Positions 10,190-19,333 of a DNA stretch of 64,000 nt are shown here, in pieces; position 1 is the stretch's first letter; every line of letters starts with the position of its first letter. The notes under the pieces were generated by a model. The model had not been told where the DNA came from. It made no database searches and was given only the letters and a program-made list of their open reading frames with translations. Both the position numbers and the translations under genes were made by a program. The stretch is from Actinomycetales bacterium (GTDB lineage Bacteria > Actinomycetota > Actinomycetes > Actinomycetales > Dermatophilaceae), in contig JADJVI010000014.1 in assembly GCA_016710645.1 (NCBI GenBank), positions 1 through 64,000 of the forward strand, given 5' to 3'.

Positions 10190-13100
10190 GTGAACGCGCT
10201 TTCCCGCCTCAGCCTGCGCAATCGCGCGCTCACCGCGCTGCTGACCGTCTTCCTCATGGTCGGCGGGGTCATCGCGATGGGTTCGCTCAAGCAGGAGCTC
10301 ATCCCGTCGATCCAGTTCCCCATCATGGGGATCGTCACGCCGGTGCCCGGCGCCAGCGCGTCGGTCGTCGAGGCCCGGGTCACCCGCCCGATGGAAGGTG
10401 CGGTGCTCGGGCTGCGCGGGGTGACCAAGGTGACCTCGACCTCCAGCGACAGCATCTCGACGGTCATGGTGACCCTCGCCTACGGCGAAGATCTCGGCAA
10501 AGCTCAGACCGACGCCCAGCGCGCCGTGCTCAACCTGCGTGACCTGCCCGAGGGCGCCCAGCCGCAGGTCATCACCGGCAGCATTGGTGACTTCCCGATC
10601 ATCCAGATGTCGATGTCCGGCGGCGCCGACCAACAGCAGTTGCTGGCCACTGTGCGCGCGCAGGTCGTGCCCAAGATCGCGGGCATCGCGGGGGTGCGTG
10701 ACGTGCAGGTGAGTGGGGTGGCCGACCAGGTCGTGCTGGTCGACCTCGACGGGGCCAAGCTTGCTGCGGTCGGGGTGTCGCCGACGGCGGTGAGCGATGT
10801 GCTCAAGGTCAACGGTCTGGTCATTCCCGCAGGTCAGCTCGCCGAAGGGCGCTCCGAGCTGAGCGTCCAGGTCGGCAGCCCCATCACCTCGGTCGAGCAA
10901 CTCGCCGCGTTGCCGCTGCCGCGCGCAGCGACTGGCTCCACGACCACGTCAGCACCGACCCAGCTCGCCGCGCCGGTCACCCTCGGCCAGGTCGCGAAGG
11001 TCTCCCTCGCCGATGCGGCCGTCACGTCGCTGTCCCGCACGAACGGCATACCGAGCCTCACTCTCGCCATCACCAAGACCCCGGACGGCAACACCGTCGG
11101 CATCTCGCACGCCCTCGACGCGATGCGCCCCGACCTCGAACGACTGGTGAGCAATGGCAAGACCGCCGTCGTCTATGACCAGGCGCCGTTTATTACCGAG
11201 TCGGTCAAGGACCTCACGACCGAGGGCCTGCTCGGGCTGGCCTTCGCGGTGCTCGTCGTCTTCGCGTTCCTGCTGTCGGTGCGGCTGACGTTGGTCACGG
11301 CGGTGTCGATCCCCCTGTCGCTGCTCATCGCGCTGCTGGGCCTGCGGGTGGGCGGCTTCACCCTCAACATCCTCACCCTGGGGGCCCTGACCATCGCGGT
11401 CGGCCGGGTCGTCGACGACTCGATCGTCGTCATCGAGAACATCGAGCGCCACCTGCAGATGGGCCAGTCCCGCCGCGACGCCATCCCCACCGCCGTCAAG
11501 GAGGTCGCGACCGCGGTCACCTCATCGACCCTCGCGACCGTCGCGGTCTTCATCCCGCTCGCGCTCGTGGGCGGCCAGGTCGGCGAGCTCTTCCGGCCGT
11601 TCGCGCTCACCGTGACGCTGGCGATGCTGGCCTCGCTGTTCGTCTCGCTCACCATCGTGCCGGTGCTCGGTTACTGGTTCCTTGCCGGTCGCGGCCGTGG
11701 TCGCGGCCGCGCAGGCACAGCCAACGGCAAGAGCGTCGGTATGCCGTCCGGTCGCCACCGCAAGACCGCCGCCGAGGCGATCCTGGCCCACGCGGCGCCA
11801 TCGCCGGAGGTCACCGGCCCCGCCCACACCGGGCTCCCCGCCGAGCCGCCTGCCGCACCCTCCACCGCCGCTCGGATCCCCGAGCAGGACGAACCCATCA
11901 CCCGGCTCCAGCGCGCCTACCTCCCAGCGCTGCGCTGGGTGATCCGGCGCCCTGTCGTCACGGTGCTGCTCGGGCTGCTCATCCTGGTCATGTCCGGCGG
12001 TGCCGCCGGCCTGCTCAAGACCGACTTCATCGGCAATTCCGGCGGCACCACCCTCACGGTGAGCCAGAAGCTGCCGGCCGGCACCTCACTTGCCGTCACG
12101 GACGAGGCCGTCAAGCAGGTCGAGGCCACCCTCAAAGGGCGTTCAGACGTCGTGACATACCAGGTGACCGTCGGCAGCACTGGCCCCCTCGCGGCGTTCA
12201 CCGGGGGCGGCGCCAACAACGCGACCTTCAACATCACGACGACCAAGGGCGGCGTCGACTCGCTCACCGACCACGTGCGCCAGTTCGCCGACGCGCACCC
12301 TGAGCTCGGCACCATCACCGCCAGCAGCGGAGGCGGCCCCACCGGGGCGTCCACCGCCCAGGTCATCGTCAAGGCACCCGACGAGGCCACCCTGCGCACG
12401 GCAGCTACCGCGCTCACCAGCGCCGTCGCCAAGCTCAAGGGCGCCCGCGATGTCACCAACGACCTCGCCGTGCTCATCCCGACGGTCACCGTCGAGGTCG
12501 ACCGAGCCAAGGCGCGCCAGGCCGGCCTCTCGGAGACCATCGTCGGCGGCCTGGTGGCCGGTGCGCTACGCGGCACCTCGCTCGGCGAGATCACCATCGA
12601 CGGCGTCGGTCACCCGGTGACTCTGCGTCAGGGCACCGCGCCGGTCGGCGTCGAAGCGCTCAAGGCGCTGCCGCTGGGAGTCGGGCCGAACGGCATACCG
12701 CTGACCCTCGGGCAGGTGGCGACGGTGGCCCAGCAGGACGCCCCCGCGAGCCTGACCCGGCAGGACGGCGCGCGCACCGCGGTCATCAGCGCGGTGCCGA
12801 CCAGCGACGACCTCGGGGCCCTGACGACTGCCCTCACCAAGGTGGTCGCCGACACCCCCCTGCCCGCTGCGGCGACCGCCAAGGTCGGTGGGGTGAGCGC
12901 CGACCAGGCCGAGGCGTTCGGGCAACTCGGCTTGGCGCTTCTCGTGGCGATCGCGATCACCTATGCGATCCTCGTGGCCACCTTCGGCAGCCTGCTGCAG
13001 CCGCTGGTGCTCATGGTGTCGATTCCGTTCGCGGCGACCGGCGCGATCGGGCTGCTCCTGATCACCGGCAAACCGCTCGGCGTCGCGTCGATGATCGGCT

Positions 13101-13450
13101 TGCTCATGCTCGTCGGCATCGTCGTCACCAACGCCATCGTCCTTATCGACCTGGTCAACCAATACCGTGGGCGCGGCCTGGGCATCGAGGACGCCGTCTT
13201 GGAGGGCGGCCGACACCGGCTGCGGCCCATCGTCATGACCGCCCTAGCGACCATCCTCGCTCTCACCCCGATGGCCATGAGCCTCACCGGCGGCGGCGCG
13301 TTCATCAGCCAGCCGCTCGCGCTGGTCGTCATCGGCGGGCTGTTCAGCTCGACGGCGTTGACCCTGCTCATCGTGCCCGCGCTCTATCTGCTGCTCGAAC
13401 GGGCGCGGCACAAGCGCGGCTTCGGCGCCGACCTACGTGGGAGCTACTGA
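10190..13450 (+). CDS. RND-family (AcrB/CusA-like) efflux transporter
   Basis: Predicted proton-driven exporter in the cytoplasmic membrane. The start is GTG at 10190 with GGAGGA at 10179-10184. The layout is the duplicated RND plan: one TM helix, a large extracytoplasmic porter loop (LIPSIQFPIMGIVTPVPGAS), helices with GRVVDDSIVVIENIERH, a second TM plus loop, and closing helices with GIVVTNAIVLIDLVNQ. The hydrophilic linker between the halves (about 515-575, GRGRGRGRAGTAN) is unusually Arg/Gly-rich. 1086 residues. No periplasmic adaptor or outer-membrane partner is nearby, as expected for a monoderm. Confidence 0.9.
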   Translation: MNALSRLSLRNRALTALLTVFLMVGGVIAMGSLKQELIPSIQFPIMGIVTPVPGASASVVEARVTRPMEGAVLGLRGVTKVTSTSSDSISTVMVTLAYGEDLGKAQTDAQRAVLNLRDLPEGAQPQVITGSIGDFPIIQMSMSGGADQQQLLATVRAQVVPKIAGIAGVRDVQVSGVADQVVLVDLDGAKLAAVGVSPTAVSDVLKVNGLVIPAGQLAEGRSELSVQVGSPITSVEQLAALPLPRAATGSTTTSAPTQLAAPVTLGQVAKVSLADAAVTSLSRTNGIPSLTLAITKTPDGNTVGISHALDAMRPDLERLVSNGKTAVVYDQAPFITESVKDLTTEGLLGLAFAVLVVFAFLLSVRLTLVTAVSIPLSLLIALLGLRVGGFTLNILTLGALTIAVGRVVDDSIVVIENIERHLQMGQSRRDAIPTAVKEVATAVTSSTLATVAVFIPLALVGGQVGELFRPFALTVTLAMLASLFVSLTIVPVLGYWFLAGRGRGRGRAGTANGKSVGMPSGRHRKTAAEAILAHAAPSPEVTGPAHTGLPAEPPAAPSTAARIPEQDEPITRLQRAYLPALRWVIRRPVVTVLLGLLILVMSGGAAGLLKTDFIGNSGGTTLTVSQKLPAGTSLAVTDEAVKQVEATLKGRSDVVTYQVTVGSTGPLAAFTGGGANNATFNITTTKGGVDSLTDHVRQFADAHPELGTITASSGGGPTGASTAQVIVKAPDEATLRTAATALTSAVAKLKGARDVTNDLAVLIPTVTVEVDRAKARQAGLSETIVGGLVAGALRGTSLGEITIDGVGHPVTLRQGTAPVGVEALKALPLGVGPNGIPLTLGQVATVAQQDAPASLTRQDGARTAVISAVPTSDDLGALTTALTKVVADTPLPAAATAKVGGVSADQAEAFGQLGLALLVAIAITYAILVATFGSLLQPLVLMVSIPFAATGAIGLLLITGKPLGVASMIGLLMLVGIVVTNAIVLIDLVNQYRGRGLGIEDAVLEGGRHRLRPIVMTALATILALTPMAMSLTGGGAFISQPLALVVIGGLFSSTALTLLIVPALYLLLERARHKRGFGADLRGSY

Positions 13451-13453
13451 CCC

Positions 13454-13487
13454 GCCGCAGGCCCGTATGCCGCAGGCCCGTATGCCG
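13454..13487. repeat. Two 15-bp tandem repeats carrying the octamer
   Basis: GCCGCAGGCCCGTAT occurs twice in tandem (13454-13468, 13469-13483) and is followed by GCCG, so each unit boundary forms one GTATGCCG. It fills most of the 47-base gap between two convergent genes, where no ordinary hairpin terminator is seen. Confidence 0.75.
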
Positions 13488-13497
13488 GGTGGTCACC

Positions 13498-14316
13498 TCA
13501 CGAGACGGCTCGCGCCGCCTCTCGCCGGCGGCGCACCGTGAGGTGCAATCGATGGGCCGTGATGACGGCGGCGAGCCAGCCCAGCCCGATCAGCCAGCCG
13601 GCGATGACGTCGGTGAGCCAGTGATGGCCGAGGTAGACCCGGCTCAGGCCCATCGACACGACGAAGAAGGCACCCATCGCGACCGCCCAGGCGCGGGCCC
13701 GAGCGGTGGTGAGGTGCAGCAGCCAGAGGTAGATCAGGACGCCGATGATGACCGTCGCGTTGAGGGTGTGGCCGCTGGGGAAGGACGGTGAGCTCTCGAA
13801 AGGCGGGACGGCCAGCTCACGAGGTGGACGTGAGCGTCCGATGAGATGTTTGCCCACCGTCGTCATCGCCAGTGACCCGGCGGCGGCGATCAGGGTGAGC
13901 ACAAGCGGCGTTCGGGAGCGCCAGCGCCACACCATGACCGCGACGAGAAGGGTGGCGAGGATCGGCATACCGACCGGGCCGCCGATATCGGTGAACGTCG
14001 TCAGTGCGCGCTCCAGGAAGGGCGTGCGGGTGCCGACGGAGTAGTCCAGGACCGGCTGGTCCAGCGCGGCGAGGTGACCCTGTTCGGTGACCGACTCGTA
14101 GACCTCGGCAGCCAGGAGCGTCGTGAGCACCGCCGCCAGCAAGCCGACGCCGGCGATCACCGCGATGGTCCACCGCGCATAGGCGCCGACGACCCGGTTG
14201 ACCACGCTGGCGACGGACCGGCCCAACCGGCTGCGCCAGTGGGTGAGGTCGCGCGGGCCGATCGACTCTTCTTCGGGCGCGGTCAGGGCCGGCTTGATCT
14301 CCGGGGTCCCGCTCAT
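13498..14316 (-). CDS. PAP2-family membrane phosphatase
   Basis: Likely dephosphorylates a lipid phosphate or undecaprenyl pyrophosphate at the membrane. The PAP2 signature is complete: KHLIGRSRP, SPSFPSGHT and SRVYLGHHWLTDV, embedded in about five TM helices. The start is ATG at 14316, with GAGGA six bases upstream; an in-frame start 14 codons earlier lacks a good site. The first 60 residues are hydrophilic and unconserved. 272 residues. Confidence 0.9.
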   Translation of the reverse strand: MSGTPEIKPALTAPEEESIGPRDLTHWRSRLGRSVASVVNRVVGAYARWTIAVIAGVGLLAAVLTTLLAAEVYESVTEQGHLAALDQPVLDYSVGTRTPFLERALTTFTDIGGPVGMPILATLLVAVMVWRWRSRTPLVLTLIAAAGSLAMTTVGKHLIGRSRPPRELAVPPFESSPSFPSGHTLNATVIIGVLIYLWLLHLTTARARAWAVAMGAFFVVSMGLSRVYLGHHWLTDVIAGWLIGLGWLAAVITAHRLHLTVRRRREAARAVS

Positions 14317-14472
14317 GGGTTCCTCTCGCGCCGCAGGGGGAGAGGCCAGCCTAGTCACGCAGACGGATCAGTCGCCGGTGTCTGAACCCCGGATCGCTCA
14401 CCACGTGGCCGAAGTAGCCGGAGTTTCCCGGTCGCCCTGCCGTCTCGGCACCGGTGGCCTACGCTCGCTCAA

Positions 14473-14886
14473 ATGCACCCCCAATTCGCTGCTCTCGCTG
14501 CGGCTCCGTTCGTCGCCCTGACGACCTTTCGGCGCACCGGCGCCCCGGTCTCGACGGCGGTGTGGGTGGTGCAGGATGGCGACCGACTCGGCGTCCTCAC
14601 CCCAGCAGGCACCGGCAAGGTCAAGCGCCTGGCCCACACTCCCCGGGTGACGCTGGCGCGCTGCTCTCGGCGCGGTGTGGTGGAGAGCGGCGCGGAGACG
14701 GTGACGGGCACGGCGACGGTGAGCGAGCAGGAGGCGGACGTTGAGCACCTACGCTCGCTGCTGCGCGCGAAGTACGGCCTGGAGTTCCGCGTCTTCATGG
14801 CGATCGAGAAGCTCGCCAAGCGGATGCGCGACACCCCGCGGGTCGCGGTATGGATCGAGCCGGCTCCCACGCCCGCCACGACCTGA
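14473..14886 (+). CDS. PPOX-class, probably F420-dependent, oxidoreductase
   Basis: A small split-barrel flavin/F420-binding protein. The opening (FVALTTFRRTGAPVSTAVWV) and LTPAGTGKVKRLAHTPRVTLARC match the pyridoxamine-5'-phosphate-oxidase-like family that uses F420 in actinobacteria; the substrate is unknown. 137 residues, normal for the family. It is preceded by TACGCT at 14460-14465, seven bases before the ATG, with no Shine-Dalgarno, suggesting a leaderless mRNA. Four bases separate its stop from the next gene. Confidence 0.85.
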   Translation: MHPQFAALAAAPFVALTTFRRTGAPVSTAVWVVQDGDRLGVLTPAGTGKVKRLAHTPRVTLARCSRRGVVESGAETVTGTATVSEQEADVEHLRSLLRAKYGLEFRVFMAIEKLAKRMRDTPRVAVWIEPAPTPATT

Positions 14887-14890
14887 CCGT

Positions 14891-15538
14891 ATGCCGTCGC
14901 GCATCGCCGAAGCCTGGGCTCGCCCCGGGATCGACCACCTTGTCGTCGCCGCCCGGGATCTGGACGAGGGTGCCGCCTGGGTCAGTGACCTGCTCGGCGT
15001 GCCGACCGAGCCCGGCGGCGAACACCCGGCCTTCGGCACGCACAACCGGTTGCTCTCGCTCGGCCCGACTGACTATCTCGAGATCCTCGCCGTCAACCCC
15101 CGCGCGGAGGCGACGGGCACGGCATACCCGTTGGGGCTGGGGCTGCCTGAGGTGCGCGAGCGGCTGACCAGCGGGCCGATCCTGCTCACTTGGGTGGTCC
15201 GGGTGGCAGAGCTGGCCGGGGCTGGGGTGCGTGAGGTGAGTCGCGGGGCTGTGCGGTGGCGGGCGCTGCCGCGCGAGGACGGGTCGTTGCCGTGCGGTGG
15301 CGCTCTGCCGGCGCCGATCCAGTGGCTTACCGCCCCGCCCTGGACGCAGTTGCCCGACCGCGGCATCCGGTTGCGCGAACTCGTGCTCAACGCGCCGAAC
15401 CCTCACCAGCTGCAGACCCACGTGCAGGCGGTCGTCGGCGCACCGCTGGATTGCCGGATCACGCTGCGCCAGGGGCCGATCGGCGAGCCGGCCCTGGCGG
15501 CCGCGCTGGAGACGCCCACGGGTCCGGCCACGCTCTAG
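14891..15538 (+). CDS. VOC/glyoxalase-like domain protein
   Basis: Vicinal-oxygen-chelate fold protein of unknown substrate. GIDHLVVAARDLDEGAAWV and the FGTHNRLLSLGPTDYLEI segment are typical of the Glyoxalase_3-like group. The ATG at 14891 lies inside a dispersed octamer (CGT-ATG-CCG) and four bases after the previous stop, so the two genes are probably co-transcribed. 215 residues. Confidence 0.75.
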   Translation: MPSRIAEAWARPGIDHLVVAARDLDEGAAWVSDLLGVPTEPGGEHPAFGTHNRLLSLGPTDYLEILAVNPRAEATGTAYPLGLGLPEVRERLTSGPILLTWVVRVAELAGAGVREVSRGAVRWRALPREDGSLPCGGALPAPIQWLTAPPWTQLPDRGIRLRELVLNAPNPHQLQTHVQAVVGAPLDCRITLRQGPIGEPALAAALETPTGPATL

Positions 15539-15657
15539 GACGCCTCCAACGGCAGGCCAATGGATGAGGCAAACCTTCGACAAACTAGGAACAAAACTGT
15601 GACACGGGTTCTTGATGTGGTCAGTCGCCGCGTGGCGCTCGCGGAATGGAGCCACAC

Positions 15658-16728
15658 ATGAAGGTCCTGGTCACCGGAGCCAGTGGATATGTCGGGGGTC
15701 GTCTGGTCCCCGAGCTGCTGAGAGAAGGCCACGAGGTGCGGGCGTCGTTCTCGGACCCCGCCAAGGCCGACCGGTTCTGGTGGCACGACGAGGTCGAGGT
15801 CGTCGAGATGGACGTGCTTGACCCTGCCGAAGTCGCCGCGGCCGTCTCCGGGGTCGACGCCGTCTACTACCTCATCCACGGGATGGGCGGCGAGGACTTC
15901 GCCGCCAAGGACCGGCGCTCGGCTAGCAACCTCGCCGCTGCTGCCGCCCGGGCTGGCGTGTCGCGGATCGTCTATCTCTCGGGGATCGTTCCGCAGGTGC
16001 CCGAATCGCAGCTCTCCGAACACATCGCCTCCCGTCTGGAGGTCGAGCGACTGCTCACCCGATCGGGCATCACGACGATCACCCTGCGCGCGGCCGTCAT
16101 CGTCGGCTCGGGCTCGACGAGCTTCGAGATCATCCGGCAGATCTCCGAGCGGATGCTCGTGACGACCGTCCCCGACTGGATGAACTCCCAGGTGCAGCCC
16201 ATCGCGGTCACCGATGTCCTTGAGGCGCTGCTCGGGGCACTCACCGTGCAGACTCGGTCGCGGTCCTACGACGTGGGCGGCCCGGAACGGTTGCCCTACC
16301 CTGAGCTGCTCAAGCTGTATGCCGGTGTCGCGGGACTGCGACGCCCGCAGGTCACCATCCCCGCGCTGCCGACCGATGTCGTCGGCACCCTCGCGGGGTT
16401 GCTCACCGATGTGCCAACCTCCACCGTCGAGGCGCTCGTGGAGAGCCTGCACCACGATATGGTCTGCCGCGAAAACGACGCTCGCGCAGCGTTGTTCCGC
16501 TCGGGACACACCTTCGTGCCGCTCAAGGAGTCGTTCGTCCGGGCCTTGGCTCGCCCCCAGATGGGACGTGCGGCGGACACCGACCCGCGCACCCTCGACC
16601 CGATGGGACCCATGCCGCACGACCCGCAGTGGTCCGGCGGGCACGGCGGGGGCATTGCCTCCCTCATCGCAGGAGCGGCAGCCGTCGTCACCGGAACCCT
16701 GGAAGCCCTCACGAAGGAGTCGTCATGA
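15658..16728 (+). CDS. NAD(P)-binding Rossmann protein (atypical SDR, NmrA-like)
   Basis: Predicted NAD(P)H-binding oxidoreductase or regulator. The N-terminal nucleotide motif is VTGASGYVGGRLVPELL; YYLIHGMGG and an SRIVYLSG segment follow, as in extended atypical SDRs of the DUF2867/NmrA group. ATG at 15658 has TGGAG at 15647-15651; an in-frame ATG four codons earlier is less well placed. The last 60 residues are Pro/Gly-rich. It overlaps the next gene by four bases. Confidence 0.82.
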   Translation: MKVLVTGASGYVGGRLVPELLREGHEVRASFSDPAKADRFWWHDEVEVVEMDVLDPAEVAAAVSGVDAVYYLIHGMGGEDFAAKDRRSASNLAAAAARAGVSRIVYLSGIVPQVPESQLSEHIASRLEVERLLTRSGITTITLRAAVIVGSGSTSFEIIRQISERMLVTTVPDWMNSQVQPIAVTDVLEALLGALTVQTRSRSYDVGGPERLPYPELLKLYAGVAGLRRPQVTIPALPTDVVGTLAGLLTDVPTSTVEALVESLHHDMVCRENDARAALFRSGHTFVPLKESFVRALARPQMGRAADTDPRTLDPMGPMPHDPQWSGGHGGGIASLIAGAAAVVTGTLEALTKESS

Positions 16729-17240
16729 CCGAGTCACCTGCTCCCGCTCCCGCGCTCGCCGACGCCGACGCCGACGGCATCGCCACGGTGCACGAGCTGA
16801 TCAAGGGCCAACGCACCGCGATGCTCACCACCCATCACGCCGACGGGTCGATCGTCACCCGGCCGATGGCATGCCAAGAGGCCGAGTTCGACGGCAGCCT
16901 GTGGTTCTTCGCGTTCTCCGACAGCCAGAAAGTCGCCCAGATCCAGGCCGACCCCCGGGTCAACGTCGCCTTCACCCAGGAGGGCGCGTGGGTGTCCCTC
17001 ACCGGCACCGCCGAGGTCGTCCACGACGAGGCCAAGGCCCGCGAGCTCTGGAATCCCTTTGCCAAGGCGTGGTTCCAGTGCGAGCCCGAAGACCCCAAGG
17101 TCGCGCTCATTCGGGTGGACTCCACGGCAGCCGAGTATTGGGACGCCCCCGGCAAGCCCGCCCAGCTCATCTCAACCCTCAAAGCGGTGGTGACGGGGTC
17201 CCGCCCCGATGATGGTGGCAATGCGACCGTTCAGTTCTGA
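16725..17240 (+). CDS. PPOX-family protein (general stress protein 26-like)
   Basis: Predicted flavin-binding split-barrel protein. Conserved features are AMLTTHHADGSIVTRPM, LWFFAFSDSQKV and a C-terminal EYWDAPGKPAQLI, close to the general-stress-protein-26 group. The ATG overlaps the upstream TGA (ATGA), with GAAGGAG in front. 171 residues. Coupled to a Rossmann protein, it may be a redox partner, which is inference. Confidence 0.85.
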   Translation: MTESPAPAPALADADADGIATVHELIKGQRTAMLTTHHADGSIVTRPMACQEAEFDGSLWFFAFSDSQKVAQIQADPRVNVAFTQEGAWVSLTGTAEVVHDEAKARELWNPFAKAWFQCEPEDPKVALIRVDSTAAEYWDAPGKPAQLISTLKAVVTGSRPDDGGNATVQF

Positions 17241-18033
17241 CCCAGACTCGGACTCGGACTCGGCACCCCCCGGAGGGCAGCTGCCCGACCCGGACCCGGC
17301 TTCCGAGGCGATCCCGCCAGCCGCGACCACGCCCGTGCGCTGGTCGCGGCTACGGGCCGTCGATGACCAATTCCTGCGCCGGGTCGAGCGCGACCAACGC
17401 GATTCCGACCGCGCTTGGAAGCGCCGGCGCATCGTCGCTGCCCTCACCTTGCTCGTCGGCGCGATCGGGCTGGCCGCCAGCCTCCGGATGGACCGTGACT
17501 CGCCCTACTTCCCGCTTGCGGCGCTCGCCGTGGCCGCAGTCTGGGCCGGTGGGGCGTTCGCCTCGGGCCGGCTGCACTTGGGCCGCATCGCGGTCGACGG
17601 TCGGCTGCAACGTCCGATCATCCAGCCCATCGTCGCCGGCCTGGCGCTCGCGGCAGTCTTCATCGCGGGGGCCTTCCTCACCCGGCTCGTCCCGCCCCTG
17701 GCTGACCAGGCCCGCTCGGTGCTCGCCTTCGCCGAATACGGCTCGATCGCCGCCCTCACGGTCACCACCCTGCTCAGTGGCATCGCCGAGGAGGTCTTCT
17801 TCCGCGGTGCGCTCTATGCCGCGGTCCGCGACGGTCGCCAGATCTGGGTGACGACTGCCCTGTATGCCGTCGCGACCGCCCTCACCGGCAATGTCATGCT
17901 CGCCTTCGCAGCCATCGTGCTCGGCGTCGTCACGGCTCGACAGCGCTGGTCGACCGGGGGCATCCTCGCCCCGATCCTCACCCACGTCACCTGGTCGATG
18001 TGCATGCTGCACGTCCTGCCGCACATCTTTTGA
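17209..18033 (+). CDS. CPBP-family intramembrane protease homologue
   Basis: Predicted multi-pass membrane protein of the Rce1/CaaX-like (Abi, CPBP) family. An acidic Asp/Ser/Pro-rich N-terminus (DPDSDSDSAPPGG) precedes about seven TM helices. The metal motif EEVFFRG (about residue 195) and the distal histidine in THVTWSM are present, so it could be active. It overlaps the previous gene by 32 bases in another frame, which makes the first 10 residues uncertain. Confidence 0.8.
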   Translation: MMVAMRPFSSDPDSDSDSAPPGGQLPDPDPASEAIPPAATTPVRWSRLRAVDDQFLRRVERDQRDSDRAWKRRRIVAALTLLVGAIGLAASLRMDRDSPYFPLAALAVAAVWAGGAFASGRLHLGRIAVDGRLQRPIIQPIVAGLALAAVFIAGAFLTRLVPPLADQARSVLAFAEYGSIAALTVTTLLSGIAEEVFFRGALYAAVRDGRQIWVTTALYAVATALTGNVMLAFAAIVLGVVTARQRWSTGGILAPILTHVTWSMCMLHVLPHIF

Positions 18034-18244
18034 GCCAGCGCCCAGTGCCGGTGGGCCCGGGTCGTCCTTCGGGAAGTTCGTGAGCGACGCGGGCCTCGTG
18101 CGAGTTCCGGGTCAGCCGCCCTAGCGCTCGCGCTCGTGTAGCCTGGCGGGGGTCGTGGGGTTGCCCTGGGTGGGCTCGGGGGTGCGTCGACCGATGTCGG
18201 CGACACGGTGTCATCGAATGAGTGGCAGCGAAGGAGTACCGGGC

Positions 18245-19333
18245 GTGAGCACTACCTCCCATCGGTATGCCGTCATCCTCGCCGGGGGCCGTGGCACCAG
18301 GTTGTGGCCGATCAGCACGCAGGAGCAGCCCAAGCAGTTCCAGGCGCTGGGCGACACCCGCCCGCTCATCGCGCAGACCTTCGACCGGCTCAAGGAATGT
18401 GTCGGGGCCGGCCACATCTTCGTCTCGACGACGGCCGAGTATGCCGACGACGTCCTGGCCTCGCTGCCCGAGCTCGACCCCGAGCACCTCGTCGTCGAGC
18501 CCCGCCCGGAGGGCAAGCCGGCCGCCTTCCTGCTCATTGCCCACCGCATCGCTGCTGTCGACCCGGATGCGGTCGTCCTCAGCGCCGCGTCGGACAGTTC
18601 GATCGTGCCGCTGGAAGCGTTCCAGGCCGCAGCCGACCGGTCCTTCGACTTCGTCGAGACCCACCCCTCGTGGACGACGTTGCTGGCGATCGCCCCGACC
18701 CAGGCCGACACCTCGCTGGGTTACGTGCGGGCGACCGGCCACGCGATGGGGGTGCCCGGCATACGGGTCGCTCGTGACTTCCTCGAGAAGCCGAGCCATG
18801 CCGTTGCGGAGGAGTTCCTCGCTGCCAGCGACTACTTCTGGAACACCTCCCACTACTGCTTCTCGGTCGCCACGCTCAAGGAGGCCTACCAGCAGGCCTC
18901 TCCCGAGATGGGGGCGGCCATCACGGCATACGTGCGCAGTGGCGATGAAGCCGACTACCGCGGCGACCCGGGACCCGACCACGAGCTCTTGCCGTTCGTC
19001 GACTGCGGCTGGCCGATCGGGGTCGTCGAGTCCGACTTCCGGTGGTACGACATCGGCACCTGGCCCTCGCTCTATCGCGCCCTCGCCGACAGCAAGGGCA
19101 GCGATCTGGTCACGTCGGGCGCCCACGTCGACCTCGATTCCAGCTCGGGGCTCGTCGTCAACGACAGCCCGCTGACCGTCGTCACCGCCGGCATTGAGGG
19201 CCTGGCGGTCATCGTGTCCGACGCAGTCGTCCTCGTCGCGCCCATCGCGACCCTCGAGGACCACCCCCAGACCATCGCCCACCTGCAGCAGCGTTGCGCC
19301 GGCGTCGCCGGCCCAGAGAGGGAAATTCAGTGA
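18245..19333 (+). CDS. manC: Mannose-1-phosphate guanylyltransferase
   Basis: Makes GDP-mannose from mannose-1-phosphate and GTP for glycolipids, wall glycans and mannosylation. Nucleotidyltransferase motif LAGGRGTRLWP is at residues 10-20, followed by FLEKP and WYDIGTWPSLY. 362 residues, without the phosphomannose isomerase domain of bifunctional enzymes. The start is GTG at 18245, after AAGGAG at 18231-18236; an in-frame ATG at 18218 would add nine residues. It overlaps the epimerase gene by four bases (GTGA). Confidence 0.92.
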   Translation: MSTTSHRYAVILAGGRGTRLWPISTQEQPKQFQALGDTRPLIAQTFDRLKECVGAGHIFVSTTAEYADDVLASLPELDPEHLVVEPRPEGKPAAFLLIAHRIAAVDPDAVVLSAASDSSIVPLEAFQAAADRSFDFVETHPSWTTLLAIAPTQADTSLGYVRATGHAMGVPGIRVARDFLEKPSHAVAEEFLAASDYFWNTSHYCFSVATLKEAYQQASPEMGAAITAYVRSGDEADYRGDPGPDHELLPFVDCGWPIGVVESDFRWYDIGTWPSLYRALADSKGSDLVTSGAHVDLDSSSGLVVNDSPLTVVTAGIEGLAVIVSDAVVLVAPIATLEDHPQTIAHLQQRCAGVAGPEREIQ

